A DNA stretch of 14,207 nucleotides from an uncultured Christensenellaceae bacterium (GCA_910588315.1 CAJUQF010000003.1:3515-17721); one strand, 5' to 3'; counted from the first letter of the stretch, positions 1 through 8,521 are shown. The notes: generated from the letters alone by a model not told the origin. A program made the numbers and translations.

Positions 1-512
1 ACGGCAGCGGTATGCTCGCATATTGGAAAGCCGTACTCGAATTCAACGGCAATACCGCGCTTTCCCCCGAAACGCTTGCAAAAGAGAATTTCGACTTTTG
101 TCTCGATGCGATAGTAAAAAACAAACTCGGTGAAACGCCGGGACTTACCAGTTTGTTGGACAGTATCGGAACAAAGTATTCGCTTGCGGTCGGCTCGTCG
201 TCGGTGCGTCGATATATAGAATTTGTTCTCGGTTATCTCGGCGTACGCGAAAAATTCGAAGTCACGGTGTGCGGCGACGAAGTGAAAAACGCCAAACCGT
301 ATCCCGATATTTATAAAAGAGCGGTAGAGCTATTACATGTGCGACCGGAAGAATGTTTCGTCATAGAAGATTCGGATAACGGTATGACTGCGGCGGTGAA
401 CGCCGGTGTGGATTGTCTCGGACTTGCGGTCACGGATTCCAGACAAAAACTCGACAAGTGTACCCGTGTGTTTTCGTCCATGCGTGAATTGCAGGAGTAT
501 TTAATGCGTTAG
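1..512 (+). CDS. HAD-superfamily hydrolase, beta-phosphoglucomutase-like (5' end missing)
   Basis: The reading frame is open from base 3, so the gene starts before the window; the ATG at base 12 is internal. Family members of this type usually begin with a DxDG nucleophile motif, which is absent here and must lie upstream together with part of the cap domain. Counting from the ATG at 12, motif II is the GSSS run (residues 61-64), motif III is the lysine of NAKPYPDIY (K95), and motif IV is the acidic pair in VIEDSDNG (E119, D120), which binds Mg2+. This arrangement is typical of the beta-phosphoglucomutase/phosphatase group, which act on small phosphorylated sugars in the cytoplasm. It could equally be another sugar-phosphate phosphatase; substrate cannot be read from these motifs. 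A terminator directly downstream indicates that it ends a separate upstream transcription unit, so its link to the glycosidase operon is only by neighbourhood. Confidence 0.85.
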   Translation, partial: GSGMLAYWKAVLEFNGNTALSPETLAKENFDFCLDAIVKNKLGETPGLTSLLDSIGTKYSLAVGSSSVRRYIEFVLGYLGVREKFEVTVCGDEVKNAKPYPDIYKRAVELLHVRPEECFVIEDSDNGMTAAVNAGVDCLGLAVTDSRQKLDKCTRVFSSMRELQEYLMR

Positions 513-540
513 AATATATAGAATGATTTTGAAGTTCGAG

Positions 541-570
541 AATGCGTCGCTCACGGCGCATTTTTTATTT
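541..570 (+). terminator. Intrinsic terminator after the HAD gene
   Basis: The 9-bp stem AATGCGTCG (541-549) pairs with CGGCGCATT (554-562), with one T-G wobble and a CTCA loop. It runs into a T-rich tract (TTTTTT at 561-566, then ATTT). It lies 28 bases after the HAD stop codon, so it should end the upstream transcript and insulate the glycosidase operon. Confidence 0.85.
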
Positions 571-641
571 CGATAGTTATCGCGAGACGATTGATCGACC
601 TGTTGAGTCGGAAAATAATAGATAAAAGATAGCCGAATACT

Positions 642-657
642 ATTGCAATTTATTAAA
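642..657 (+). promoter_or_regulatory. Candidate operator overlapping the GH31 -35 box
   Basis: The element ATTGCAATTTATTAAA covers the -35 box. A closely similar element, ATTGCATTTATGAAA, lies at 8626-8640 beside the divergent promoters next to the regulator gene (one mismatch and a one-base gap). The shared element in two promoters suggests a common regulator. AT-rich promoter DNA can match by chance, so this is tentative. Confidence 0.3.
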
Positions 658-671
658 AAAACATATATAAT
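643..671 (+). promoter_or_regulatory. Sigma-A-type promoter of the glycosidase operon
   Basis: A -35 box TTGCAA (643-648) and a perfect -10 box TATAAT (666-671) are separated by 17 bases. The expected start of transcription is near 678. The -35 box sits inside the 8-base palindrome ATTGCAAT (642-649), which a regulator could use to block polymerase; that role is inference. Confidence 0.75.
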
Positions 672-733
672 ATAACAATTGAAAGGCGTGTTCCGGATAT
701 GTGCCGCGCTACTATTTTCAAGGGAGAGTCAAC

Positions 734-3244
734 ATGAGACAAGCTACATACGGGGACCTGCGCGTGCAGGTTTTATCCGACGATATAATCAGGATCGAAC
801 TCAAAGGCAAAAACGGGTTCGTCGACGCAGATACGTTTTTCGTGCCGAATAAAACACAGTATGAATCGAGCACGCCGAACGTAAAGGCGGGCGGCAGAAC
901 GGTCACGGTCGGCGAGTACACCGTGACGGTGCCTACCGACGGCAGCGCTAAAGGGATCACTGTCGAAAAGACCGGCACGGTCGTTTATAAATATCGTAAA
1001 GCGATAAACAACGGCGAACTGCCCGCGCTCGAAAAAACTCCGGAAGTTTATGCCGTATACGATAATCCGAGAATAATCGTGCCGCAAGGCGGATATTCTG
1101 TTTCGAGATCGGGCGAATATACGGTCGAAGAAAACGTAGTCGACGTATATTTATTGCTGTGCGGAAAAGATCATAAAAAACTTCGCAGACTTTATGTCGA
1201 GCTTACCGGCAGATGCGAAATGGTAAGACTATCCACGCTCGGGGCTTGGAACTCCAAGTATTTCGAGTATGACGAGCAGTCCGCTATGGGACAGATACTC
1301 GATTTCGAGAAGTACGACATGCCGCTCGATAATCTCGTTATAGATACGGATTGGCGGTCGTGCGAGCACGGTTGGGGCTACGACGTGAACACGACTCTCT
1401 TCCCGGACATGAAAAAAGTGCTGGATTTTTCGCACGCTCACGGTGTGGAAGTAATGTTCAACGATCACCCGGAACCCGTGGAAAAAGCGCATGTTTTCGA
1501 GCCGCGCGAGATAGAATACCGCGAGCGCAATCTTCAATCGTTGATGGCGATCGGTCTCGATACTTGGTGGTATGACCGAAATTGGATGACGCATCTTATT
1601 TCACCAACCGAAAACGTGTATTGGGAAACGTTCGGATTGTATCTTTTTGCCGAGATCACGAAGAACTATTATCAAAAAACTTGGAAAGACAAAGAAGTCT
1701 ATCTCAGACCCGTCGTTATGGGCAACGTCGTGAACGTAGCCAACGGAACATACAAGGGCATAACCGACAGTGCGTCGCATCGTTATTCCATTCAGTGGAC
1801 GGGCGACATAATGAGCGACAAAGGCGCGCTTGCACAGGAAGTGGAAACGCTTATTCGTGCCGGCAACAGCTGTATCGCATACGTTAACGCCGATTGCGGC
1901 GGGCATATAGGGAATCCGGACGGCGAACTTTTTGTCCGGTGGATGCAGTTCGGAGTACTGTCTCCCGTATTCCGTCCGCACTGTACGAAAGACGTTGTGC
2001 GTTCGCGCGAGCCTTGGGTGTACGGCGATGACGAAGTGCTGTCCGTGACGCGCGAGTATTATAAACTCAGATACAGACTTTTACCAGTCATTTACGAAAA
2101 CGCGCATTTTAATTACGAGACAGGCGCGCCGATTTTTCGTTCCGTGCAATGGAATTATCCGGAAGACAAACGTGCGCGTCGTAACGACGAATACATGCTC
2201 GGCGATAATATCTTGATATCGCCGATAGCCGGCAAGCCGCCGGAAGGGGCGCTCGCCGCAAAATACTATACGAGTAATGTTAAGGCTACGTTCTACGACG
2301 GCAGGGAACTCGAAGGCGAGCCTATCGCTCACGCCGAATGGAAAACGCTCGAAATGAAACTCGAGCACACGCCGCCGACGGCGAACGTGCCGGCATATGA
2401 TTTTTCTGCTCGGTTCGAGACGAAAGTTAAGTTCGATAAAAAGATGAAACTCGGTATCAGCTGCGACGACGGTGCGACCGTTTATATCGACGGCAAAAAA
2501 ATTCTCGAAGACAAAACTTTGCATGCGGCGGTTTATTCCGAACTCGGCGTATACGACGCGAACGAAGAACACGATATCGTTATAGAATATTTCCAAGCGG
2601 GCGGCGAGGCGTGCTGTATACTCTGTGCGGACGTTTATGTCGAGGACGAACCCAAGCAGGTGTATCTGCCGCAGGGCGAATGGATAAACGTATTCGACGG
2701 CGAAGTTATAAAAGGTAACAGTATGTATAAACGCGAGTATGAACTAAGGGAGATGCCGCTCTTCGTCAGGCGCGGCGCGCTCGTTCCGCTCGCTTACGAT
2801 GCGCAAAACACGCGCGCTCAAAAATGGAACAGGCTCGTTTACGACTATTATCCGAGCAAGACCGCGTCGGACGCCGGCGCGCTTTACGAGGACGATACGG
2901 AGTCGACGGCATACAAGCGCGGCGAATATCGCACAAGTGCGCATAAGGCATATTTCGATAAATCCGCCAATGCGTTTGCTGTGGAGCTTGCGGCGGCGCA
3001 AGGAAAGTTTAAAGGCGAAAAAGCGTTTAATGAGCGCGAAATCGCGGTCAAATTCCACTTGACGGACGGCATAGCGGTAGAACGCGTGACGGTAAACGGC
3101 AAAGACGTTGGATTCGAAATATCGAAAAAAGACAAAAATGCGTTCCCGTTCGGTACCGGCGCATCGCCCGATGCGGACTGTGTGACGGTGCGGTTCGATC
3201 GAAACGTCGAAAACTCGGATAAGGTTTTGTTCTATGTCCGATAA
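734..3244 (+). CDS. Glycoside hydrolase family 31 enzyme with a PA14-like insert
   Basis: Predicted cytoplasmic retaining alpha-glycosidase of 836 residues; no signal peptide. The start is ATG 734, because AGGGAGAG (721-728) lies just upstream; the in-frame GTG at 701 is less likely. Order of parts: an N-terminal beta-sandwich (about 1-190), then the GH31 barrel (about 190-500) with VIDTDWR near its start, a likely nucleophile D281 in WWYDRNW, a likely acid/base D358 in QWTGDI, then DCGGH, RWMQFG and FRPH. Next comes a PA14-like domain (about 505-640, with DDGATVYIDG and IEYFQAGGEA), then the C-terminal beta-sandwich. Family members include alpha-glucosidases, alpha-xylosidases, alpha-galactosidases and others, and specificity cannot be settled here. 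It is first in an operon with beta- and alpha-galactosidases, which suggests sequential trimming of one branched oligosaccharide. Its end overlaps the next gene by 11 bp. The family call is strong; the substrate is open. Confidence 0.9.
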   Translation: MRQATYGDLRVQVLSDDIIRIELKGKNGFVDADTFFVPNKTQYESSTPNVKAGGRTVTVGEYTVTVPTDGSAKGITVEKTGTVVYKYRKAINNGELPALEKTPEVYAVYDNPRIIVPQGGYSVSRSGEYTVEENVVDVYLLLCGKDHKKLRRLYVELTGRCEMVRLSTLGAWNSKYFEYDEQSAMGQILDFEKYDMPLDNLVIDTDWRSCEHGWGYDVNTTLFPDMKKVLDFSHAHGVEVMFNDHPEPVEKAHVFEPREIEYRERNLQSLMAIGLDTWWYDRNWMTHLISPTENVYWETFGLYLFAEITKNYYQKTWKDKEVYLRPVVMGNVVNVANGTYKGITDSASHRYSIQWTGDIMSDKGALAQEVETLIRAGNSCIAYVNADCGGHIGNPDGELFVRWMQFGVLSPVFRPHCTKDVVRSREPWVYGDDEVLSVTREYYKLRYRLLPVIYENAHFNYETGAPIFRSVQWNYPEDKRARRNDEYMLGDNILISPIAGKPPEGALAAKYYTSNVKATFYDGRELEGEPIAHAEWKTLEMKLEHTPPTANVPAYDFSARFETKVKFDKKMKLGISCDDGATVYIDGKKILEDKTLHAAVYSELGVYDANEEHDIVIEYFQAGGEACCILCADVYVEDEPKQVYLPQGEWINVFDGEVIKGNSMYKREYELREMPLFVRRGALVPLAYDAQNTRAQKWNRLVYDYYPSKTASDAGALYEDDTESTAYKRGEYRTSAHKAYFDKSANAFAVELAAAQGKFKGEKAFNEREIAVKFHLTDGIAVERVTVNGKDVGFEISKKDKNAFPFGTGASPDADCVTVRFDRNVENSDKVLFYVR

Positions 3245-5189
3245 GAATAAGCGAATATATATCGGGGCGGCATACTACCCCGAAATGTGGGACGAGTGCG
3301 AAGTCGATAAGGATATAGCGCGGTGCAAACAGCTCGGTATCGACGTTTTGCGTGTGGGCGAGTTTGCTTGGGGAAAAATGGAGCCGCGCGAAGGCGTGTT
3401 CGAATTCGACTGGCTTTTGTCCGTGGTAGATAAGCTGTATGCAAACGGCATCTATACGGTGATGTGTACGCCGACGGCAACTCCGCCGCGATGGATGCTC
3501 GATAAATACAATGAAATGCGCCGCACGGCGGCGAACGGCGTGCGCGACGACGTTTCGTCGCGTTGTCACATTTGCAAGACATCGCCGGTCGCGCGCGAGA
3601 AGAATCGTATAATAGTTACGGAGATGGCAAAGGTTTTCGGCGCGCATAAGGGTATTATCGGTTGGCAGATCGATAACGAGATATTCCCGTACGGTGACGG
3701 ATGTTACTGTCCGCAGTGCAAGGCGGCGTTCCGCGATTATCTCGAAAATAAGTTCGGCAGCGTGGAAAATCTCAATAAAGCGTGGGGTATGGTGCGCTGG
3801 TCGCTCGATTACGAGAGTTTCGACGCGATAGAGCCGCCCGTAGATGGACAGTGGCGGCACCCGTCTCTTAAAAAAGCGTGGTGGGATTTTCAATGCGATC
3901 GAATATATTCGTACGTCGACGAGCAGGCGGATATTTTACATAAATATACAAACGTGCCGATCGGTACGGACATGATGGCGACGGACGAACTCGATTATTA
4001 CAAAATAAACAGGCGTCTCGACGTCGTGCAGTTCAATCATTATAATCCGGCGCGCGATCTTGCCAAAACGTCGTTTTCTTACGATTTTTTGCGCTGCGTC
4101 AAGGATAAACCTTTTTGGGTGACCGAAACGCAGGTCGGGTGGAACGGGAGTTGGTTCGCCGCATGCGGTTATCGTCCCGTCGGGAACTGCTATGCCAATA
4201 CCTGGTTGCCGATCGCGCTCGGCGCCGAGATGAATATGTATTGGCTGTTCCGTACTCACCCGAGCGGTCACGAGCTTGCGCACGGCGCGCTGTATTCCGC
4301 GGCGGGTCGGGCATATCGCGTGTCGGAAGAAGTGAAAGACGCGGTTTGCGACATCAAAAAATGCGAAAGCTTTTTAACGTCGACGGCCGTTAAAAGCAGG
4401 ATCGCCATACATTATTCCAATACGGCGGCCAATAATTTTACCGGTGCGGCGATAGTCGAAGGTTTTAAGTACCGAGACAAGCTTATCGAATTACATTCTG
4501 CGTTCAAACATTACAATACCGACGTAATCGATACTCCGCATTCGCTCGACGGTTACGACGTTCTTATATCGCCGTTTACGACTACACTCGACGAAAACGG
4601 ATTTGCAGAACGCGTTACGAAATGGGTGGAAAACGGCGGAACATGGATAGTCGGACCTATGTCCGATATCATGGATGAGAATACGTGCAAGTACACGCAT
4701 GCGCCGTACTCGTTTCTCGAAGAACTCGCGGGCGTATATACAAAATATCAAAAGCCGATCGATAACGACGTGTTCGGCGCTACGTGGGCGGACGGTACGC
4801 CTTTATCGATATCGACCTGTTTCGATGCGTACGAGCCGCAGCGCGGTACCCGCAGTTTGGCGAACTATTCGGCGGGCGAATTTACGAGCTTGTCCGTAGT
4901 TACGGAACGCAAGGTTGGCAAAGGCAAAGTCATACTCGTCGGCAGTGCGCTCGACGCGAACGGGCTTTTACGGCTTGTAAACAGCCCGAGAATAGCAAAG
5001 GCGAGCGACAATATCATTCTGTCGGGGCGCAGCGGCGACGGCGGAAACGGCATAGTCGCGGTCGAAACCGAAAACAGAAACGGACATATCGAACTCGACG
5101 GGCAATATAAAGAGCTTATCACAGGCAAAAAATTAAGCGGCTCGATAGATATAGCGCCGCACTCGGTGCTTGTTCTCGTAAAGAATTAA
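3234..5189 (+). CDS. Beta-galactosidase, glycoside hydrolase family 42
   Basis: Removes terminal beta-D-galactose from oligosaccharides by the retaining mechanism; predicted cytoplasmic, 651 residues, normal for the family. The TIM-barrel (about 1-380) opens with GAAYYPEMW and RVGEFAWGKMEP. The likely acid/base is E149 in QIDNEIF and the nucleophile E298 in WVTETQVGW. C157, C159 and C162 (CYCPQC) with C111 or C114 (CHIC) match the zinc-binding cysteine cluster known in part of the family. A glutamine-amidotransferase-like trimerisation domain follows (about 385-590, with VENGGTWIVGP), then a small C-terminal beta domain. The ATG lies inside the last codons of GH31 (11-bp overlap) with only a weak AAGG (3221-3224) upstream, so translation is probably coupled to GH31. 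GH42 enzymes typically act on short galacto-oligosaccharides rather than on polymers, which fits a role after import. Confidence 0.95.
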   Translation: MSDKNKRIYIGAAYYPEMWDECEVDKDIARCKQLGIDVLRVGEFAWGKMEPREGVFEFDWLLSVVDKLYANGIYTVMCTPTATPPRWMLDKYNEMRRTAANGVRDDVSSRCHICKTSPVAREKNRIIVTEMAKVFGAHKGIIGWQIDNEIFPYGDGCYCPQCKAAFRDYLENKFGSVENLNKAWGMVRWSLDYESFDAIEPPVDGQWRHPSLKKAWWDFQCDRIYSYVDEQADILHKYTNVPIGTDMMATDELDYYKINRRLDVVQFNHYNPARDLAKTSFSYDFLRCVKDKPFWVTETQVGWNGSWFAACGYRPVGNCYANTWLPIALGAEMNMYWLFRTHPSGHELAHGALYSAAGRAYRVSEEVKDAVCDIKKCESFLTSTAVKSRIAIHYSNTAANNFTGAAIVEGFKYRDKLIELHSAFKHYNTDVIDTPHSLDGYDVLISPFTTTLDENGFAERVTKWVENGGTWIVGPMSDIMDENTCKYTHAPYSFLEELAGVYTKYQKPIDNDVFGATWADGTPLSISTCFDAYEPQRGTRSLANYSAGEFTSLSVVTERKVGKGKVILVGSALDANGLLRLVNSPRIAKASDNIILSGRSGDGGNGIVAVETENRNGHIELDGQYKELITGKKLSGSIDIAPHSVLVLVKN

Positions 5190-5244
5190 ACGTTTACCGT
5201 ATCCAATAAAACATAAAGCCCGTTAGTTCGGGCGGGAGAAAATT
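5190..5244 (+). promoter_or_regulatory. Short gap with a small hairpin before the GH36 gene
   Basis: The 55-base gap holds a 10-base palindrome TAAACGTTTA (5187-5196, including the GH42 stop codon) and a small hairpin, GCCCG (5218-5222) with CGGGC (5229-5233), loop TTAGTT. The hairpin has no T-run, so it is not a terminator. It abuts the GH36 ribosome binding site GGGAG (5234-5238), so it might tune translation or protect the downstream mRNA. No convincing separate promoter is seen; GH36 is most likely in the same transcript. Confidence 0.4.
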
Positions 5245-7413
5245 ATGATATATGCAGACGGCTCGGTATTTTTATTGCAGGGCAAAAATTACAGCTACGC
5301 TATGCGCGTTACGAAAACGGGCTTTTTGCAGCAGCTCCATTACGGCGGGAAAATAACAAAGGACGATATTGCGTATCTTGCTACGATAGGCGATACTATG
5401 GCGCCGCGCGAAGACGATATCAACATGGACTGCGCGTTAGACGGCATGATGTCGGAATACGGGTTTTATGCGCGCGGGGATTTTCGCGATCCTACGGCGA
5501 TATTTGCACGTCGCGACGGCGCCGTTATGACAAGACTGCGCTATAAGTCGTATCGCGTCACGACAGGCACGCCCGGATTAAAAGGATTGCCGCACGTGAG
5601 AAAGGCGGACAAGACGCTGTGCGTTACGCTTAAAGACGATTTTTCGGATATCGAAGTCGAACTTATGTATTCGGTATCGGATGACAGCGACGTGTTGGTA
5701 CGCGGCGCGGTGATAAAAAACGTCGGCAAGACCGCTATCGAAATAAAGAAAGCGTTCTCGTTCAGAATCGATCTTCCCAACGGCGAGTATTCCATGATGA
5801 GACTGGGCGGCACGTGGGGCAGGGAACGCTGTCCGGAGGTCGCGCCTATCTCGCACGGTATAACGCGTATACAAAGTTTGCGCGGCGCATCATCGCACCA
5901 GACAAACCCGTTTGCGGCGATAATGCGCAAAGACTGTACGGAAGAGTGCGGCGAATGCTACGGCGTTCAGCTCATGTACAGCGGTTCGTTCGCGATAACC
6001 GCCGAGTGGGCGCAGAATTCGCCGCTCACTATACAGGGCGGTATAAACGACGTCGATTTTTCGTGGAAACTCGGCGCCGGCGAGACTTTCACAACGCCGC
6101 AGACACTTCTTACATATTCCGACTGCGGACTCGGCGGAATGTCCCGCAGCATTTCCAGATTCATACTCGACAGCGTGGTCGATCCCAAGTATGCGTATGC
6201 CGACAGACCGATCGTAATAAACAATTGGGAAGCGACGTATTTCGATTTCGATAACGACAAGCTGTTTGCGATAATCGACACGGCGGCTCGGCTCGGTATC
6301 GATACTTTCGTACTCGACGACGGATGGTTCGGTAAGCGCAACAACGATTTTGCCGGATTGGGCGATTGGACGGTCAATGCCGATAAGCTCAAAGGCGGAC
6401 TCGATGCGGTCATCGACCGCTGCAAAAAGAACGGTTTGAAATTCGGGCTTTGGTTCGAGCCGGAAATGGTAAACGAGGACAGCGAACTGTATAGAACGCA
6501 TCCCGATTACGCAATAGAAAAGGTCGGCGTAACGCCCGTGCGCGCCAGACAGCAGTTGGTTCTCGACTTTACGCGCAAGGATGTCGTCGATCATATCTAT
6601 CATGCCGTATCGAAAATATTGAAGGCTCATGATATTTCGTACGTCAAATGGGATATGAACAGGAATATAACCGAATGTTTTTCGGATAAACTTCCGGCAG
6701 AGCGTCACGGCGAGTTTATGCACCGTTATATACTCGGCGTGTACGACCTTGCGGAACGGCTGACTAAAGAATTTCCCAACGTCTTTTTTGAGGGCTGTGC
6801 TGGCGGCGGCGGCAGATTCGATGCCGGCGCGCTGTATTACTTCCCGCAGATCTGGACGAGCGACGTTACCGACGGTTACGAGCGCACAAAGATACAGTGG
6901 GGTACGTCCATGTGCTATCCGCTGTCCGCCATGAGCTGTCACGTGTCAGTCTGTCCGAATCACCAAACGCGCCGCACCACGCCGCTTGTCACAAGAGGTA
7001 TAGTGGCGTCTCTCGGCGCTTACGGTTACGAACTCGATCTGTCCAAACTCACCGAAGAAGAAAAAGAGACTGTAAAAGAACTCACTGCGACGTATAAGAA
7101 AATACGCAGGATAATATCGGAAGGCGATATGTATCGTATACTCGATCCGTACACGCGCGATTATTTTTGCGAAATGGTGGTATCTCGCGACAAGAGCGAG
7201 GCTTATGTGGCTGGCGAGCGCGTTTTGTGTATACCGTGCGATTACAACAGATATGTTCATCTTCGCGGGTTGGACGAAAACAAAACGTACAGAGTGGAAG
7301 AACTCGATATTACGGCGAGCGGTGCGGCGCTCATGAAAGCGGGGTTGCTGCTTCCGAAAATACCCGATTTTCATGCTTGGACCTGGCATCTAAAAGAATG
7401 CGATAATAAATGA
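5245..7413 (+). CDS. Alpha-galactosidase, glycoside hydrolase family 36
   Basis: Hydrolyses terminal alpha-D-galactose, for example from raffinose-family or galactomannan oligosaccharides; predicted cytoplasmic, 722 residues, the usual size for large bacterial GH36 enzymes. An N-terminal beta-supersandwich (about 1-330) precedes the barrel (about 330-650), which starts at INNWEATYFDF. Substrate-pocket motifs are visible: D358-D359 in VLDDGWFG, the loop after FEPEMVNEDS, R435 in RARQQLVLDF, and C518 in EGCAGGGGRFD. The likely nucleophile is D470 in YVKWDMN and the acid/base D540 in WTSDVTDGYE, followed by CPNHQT. A C-terminal beta domain ends the protein. The start ATG has GGGAG (5234-5238) six bases upstream. 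It is third in the GH31-GH42-GH36 operon, 55 bp after GH42. The family and activity calls are strong, but the natural substrate depends on what the downstream transporter imports. Confidence 0.95.
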   Translation: MIYADGSVFLLQGKNYSYAMRVTKTGFLQQLHYGGKITKDDIAYLATIGDTMAPREDDINMDCALDGMMSEYGFYARGDFRDPTAIFARRDGAVMTRLRYKSYRVTTGTPGLKGLPHVRKADKTLCVTLKDDFSDIEVELMYSVSDDSDVLVRGAVIKNVGKTAIEIKKAFSFRIDLPNGEYSMMRLGGTWGRERCPEVAPISHGITRIQSLRGASSHQTNPFAAIMRKDCTEECGECYGVQLMYSGSFAITAEWAQNSPLTIQGGINDVDFSWKLGAGETFTTPQTLLTYSDCGLGGMSRSISRFILDSVVDPKYAYADRPIVINNWEATYFDFDNDKLFAIIDTAARLGIDTFVLDDGWFGKRNNDFAGLGDWTVNADKLKGGLDAVIDRCKKNGLKFGLWFEPEMVNEDSELYRTHPDYAIEKVGVTPVRARQQLVLDFTRKDVVDHIYHAVSKILKAHDISYVKWDMNRNITECFSDKLPAERHGEFMHRYILGVYDLAERLTKEFPNVFFEGCAGGGGRFDAGALYYFPQIWTSDVTDGYERTKIQWGTSMCYPLSAMSCHVSVCPNHQTRRTTPLVTRGIVASLGAYGYELDLSKLTEEEKETVKELTATYKKIRRIISEGDMYRILDPYTRDYFCEMVVSRDKSEAYVAGERVLCIPCDYNRYVHLRGLDENKTYRVEELDITASGAALMKAGLLLPKIPDFHAWTWHLKECDNK

Positions 7414-7434
7414 ATAAATTCATGAACCGACACA

Positions 7435-7471
7435 AAAACGGCGATATGCAACAAAAGCATATCGCCGTTTT
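7435..7471. terminator. Bidirectional intrinsic terminator between convergent genes
   Basis: A perfect 15-bp stem (7435-7449 with 7457-7471) has a 7-base loop AACAAAA. The stem ends in AAAA on one side and TTTT on the other, so it can stop transcripts arriving from GH36 on the plus strand and from the regulator gene on the minus strand. It is placed 22 bases after the GH36 stop and 58 bases beyond the regulator stop. Confidence 0.88.
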
Positions 7472-7528
7472 GGAATTTAGATTATTTCGAATTGCATGTT
7501 TTGCCGTATATCGGTATTTTCGCAATTA

Positions 7529-8521
7529 TCATTTCCGTCCGATATTCTGATAGGTAACCACTATGTCTATATCCTGCGGATAGTCTCCGAACGATTTGCC
7601 GAATAGATTGAATCCGCCTACGTGTTTTGCGTCCGGCTTGACTTCTATGCGGAAGGTGAGCAGGTCGTTGTCGACGAGATGGAGATCTTCGATGGCAAGC
7701 TCCGATACGCGCTTTTCGTTGAGATACGTTCCGTCGTATCTGATATCTATGTTATAAAGTAAGCCGTACTGCGAATCGCGGCTGCTGTGCCATTCGGGAT
7801 TGAGCCTGCCGCGGTGTTCGCCGAAGTCGCCCGAACAAACGAATGTACACGCTTCCAATCCGTTTACGGAAAAGGTTATGTCGCTTTTGCAGTTATGATC
7901 GTACATTGCGGTCTCGCTGCATAGTTCGAACTTAAAGCACACCGAGCGTATAGCGTGTTTATCGTACACCGAGTTGGTGCCGACCGTGCGCGAGCCGGAA
8001 TAATTAAGCAGCGGCACTTTGTATTCGAGATATCCGCATTTAAGCCATATATGTCCCGCATTGAACCGTTGCGGCGAAGAGAACATCGCAGGCGTGTCCT
8101 CGATGACGAGAACGCCGTCCGGAGTATTGATCCCGCATGTAGGTTCGGCTTTGTACGAAGTGTAACTGCCGATAGGAACGTTTATGACCTGAATATTGTC
8201 GGACACTATAGCCGAGTTGCGATCGAGCATTAGATTGAACATGACCATATTGAGCGAAACGAGTTTTTCGTTGCCGCGTTTGTTATTGCTCGAAGTGTAT
8301 CGCAAAATATTGGCGTCCACCAATGTCTTTATATGAAACGACGCCGTGGAAACGGGTATGTTCAGTTTCCATGCGATCTCGTTGATGCTGCACGGCATTT
8401 CCGCGATAAGCTTGATTATGTCGCGCCGCGTCTGAACGGACAGCGCCGAACAAACTTTCGCAAGTTCGTCCTCTGTGTCGTAAAGCGTCAATAATTTAAG
8501 CCGTGTTTGCTCTTGTTCCAT
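7529..8521 (-). CDS. ArsR-type winged-helix regulator with large C-terminal domain
   Basis: A 330-residue predicted transcription factor. The N-terminal winged helix-turn-helix spans about residues 20-92; the recognition region is SINEIAWKLNIPVSTASFHIKTL (split here as SINEIAWKLN and IPVSTASFHIKTL), followed by a wing rich in Asn, Lys and Arg. The cysteine-rich metal site of classical ArsR/SmtB proteins is not seen. Residues about 105-325 form a beta-rich domain of unknown function with SDITFSVNG, GDFGEHRGRLNPEW, KPDAKHVGG and GDYPQDIDI; I recall similar domains in ArsR-annotated proteins of Bacillota. It may sense a sugar or other ligand, which is inference. The start ATG is supported by AGAGGA (complement of 8528-8533). 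The gene lies between the glycosidase and transport operons, divergent from the latter, so it is the best local candidate to control both and itself. Confidence 0.8.
   Translation of the reverse strand: MEQEQTRLKLLTLYDTEDELAKVCSALSVQTRRDIIKLIAEMPCSINEIAWKLNIPVSTASFHIKTLVDANILRYTSSNNKRGNEKLVSLNMVMFNLMLDRNSAIVSDNIQVINVPIGSYTSYKAEPTCGINTPDGVLVIEDTPAMFSSPQRFNAGHIWLKCGYLEYKVPLLNYSGSRTVGTNSVYDKHAIRSVCFKFELCSETAMYDHNCKSDITFSVNGLEACTFVCSGDFGEHRGRLNPEWHSSRDSQYGLLYNIDIRYDGTYLNEKRVSELAIEDLHLVDNDLLTFRIEVKPDAKHVGGFNLFGKSFGDYPQDIDIVVTYQNIGRK

Larger units (their letters stand above)
571..733 (+). promoter_or_regulatory. Regulatory intergenic region before the GH31 operon
   Basis: No gene is seen between the terminator and the GH31 start. 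The region holds a 12-base near-palindrome CGATAGTTATCG (571-582), an AT-rich stretch, the operon promoter (643-671) and a leader of about 55 bases that ends in the GH31 ribosome binding site (721-728). A GTG at 701 is in frame with GH31, but it has no ribosome binding site as good as the one for the ATG at 734. Confidence 0.6.

Noticed and set aside
571..582. CGATAGTTATCG near-palindrome as an operator
   Set aside because: It is about 60 bases upstream of the -35 box, has a central mismatch and has no second copy in the window.
680..693. cre-like sequence TGAAAGGCGTGTTC in the GH31 leader
   Set aside because: An extra base disrupts the symmetry of the site, and it lies downstream of the promoter, so it does not fit the consensus well enough.
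3048..3893. Minus-strand open frame of 281 codons spanning the GH31/GH42 junction
   Set aside because: Both plus-strand genes have intact family motifs there; the antisense product is Arg/His-rich and resembles no family.
5187..5196. Palindrome TAAACGTTTA after GH42 as a LacI-type operator
   Set aside because: The 10-base core overlaps a stop codon, is not next to a convincing promoter, and misses several cre positions; chance is likely.
5218..5233. GCCCG/CGGGC hairpin as a terminator before GH36
   Set aside because: No T-run follows and the ribosome binding site for GH36 is immediately downstream.
5890..6942. Minus-strand open frame of 350 codons inside the GH36 gene
   Set aside because: GH36 motifs on the plus strand are continuous through this stretch, and the antisense product shows no domain or start signal.
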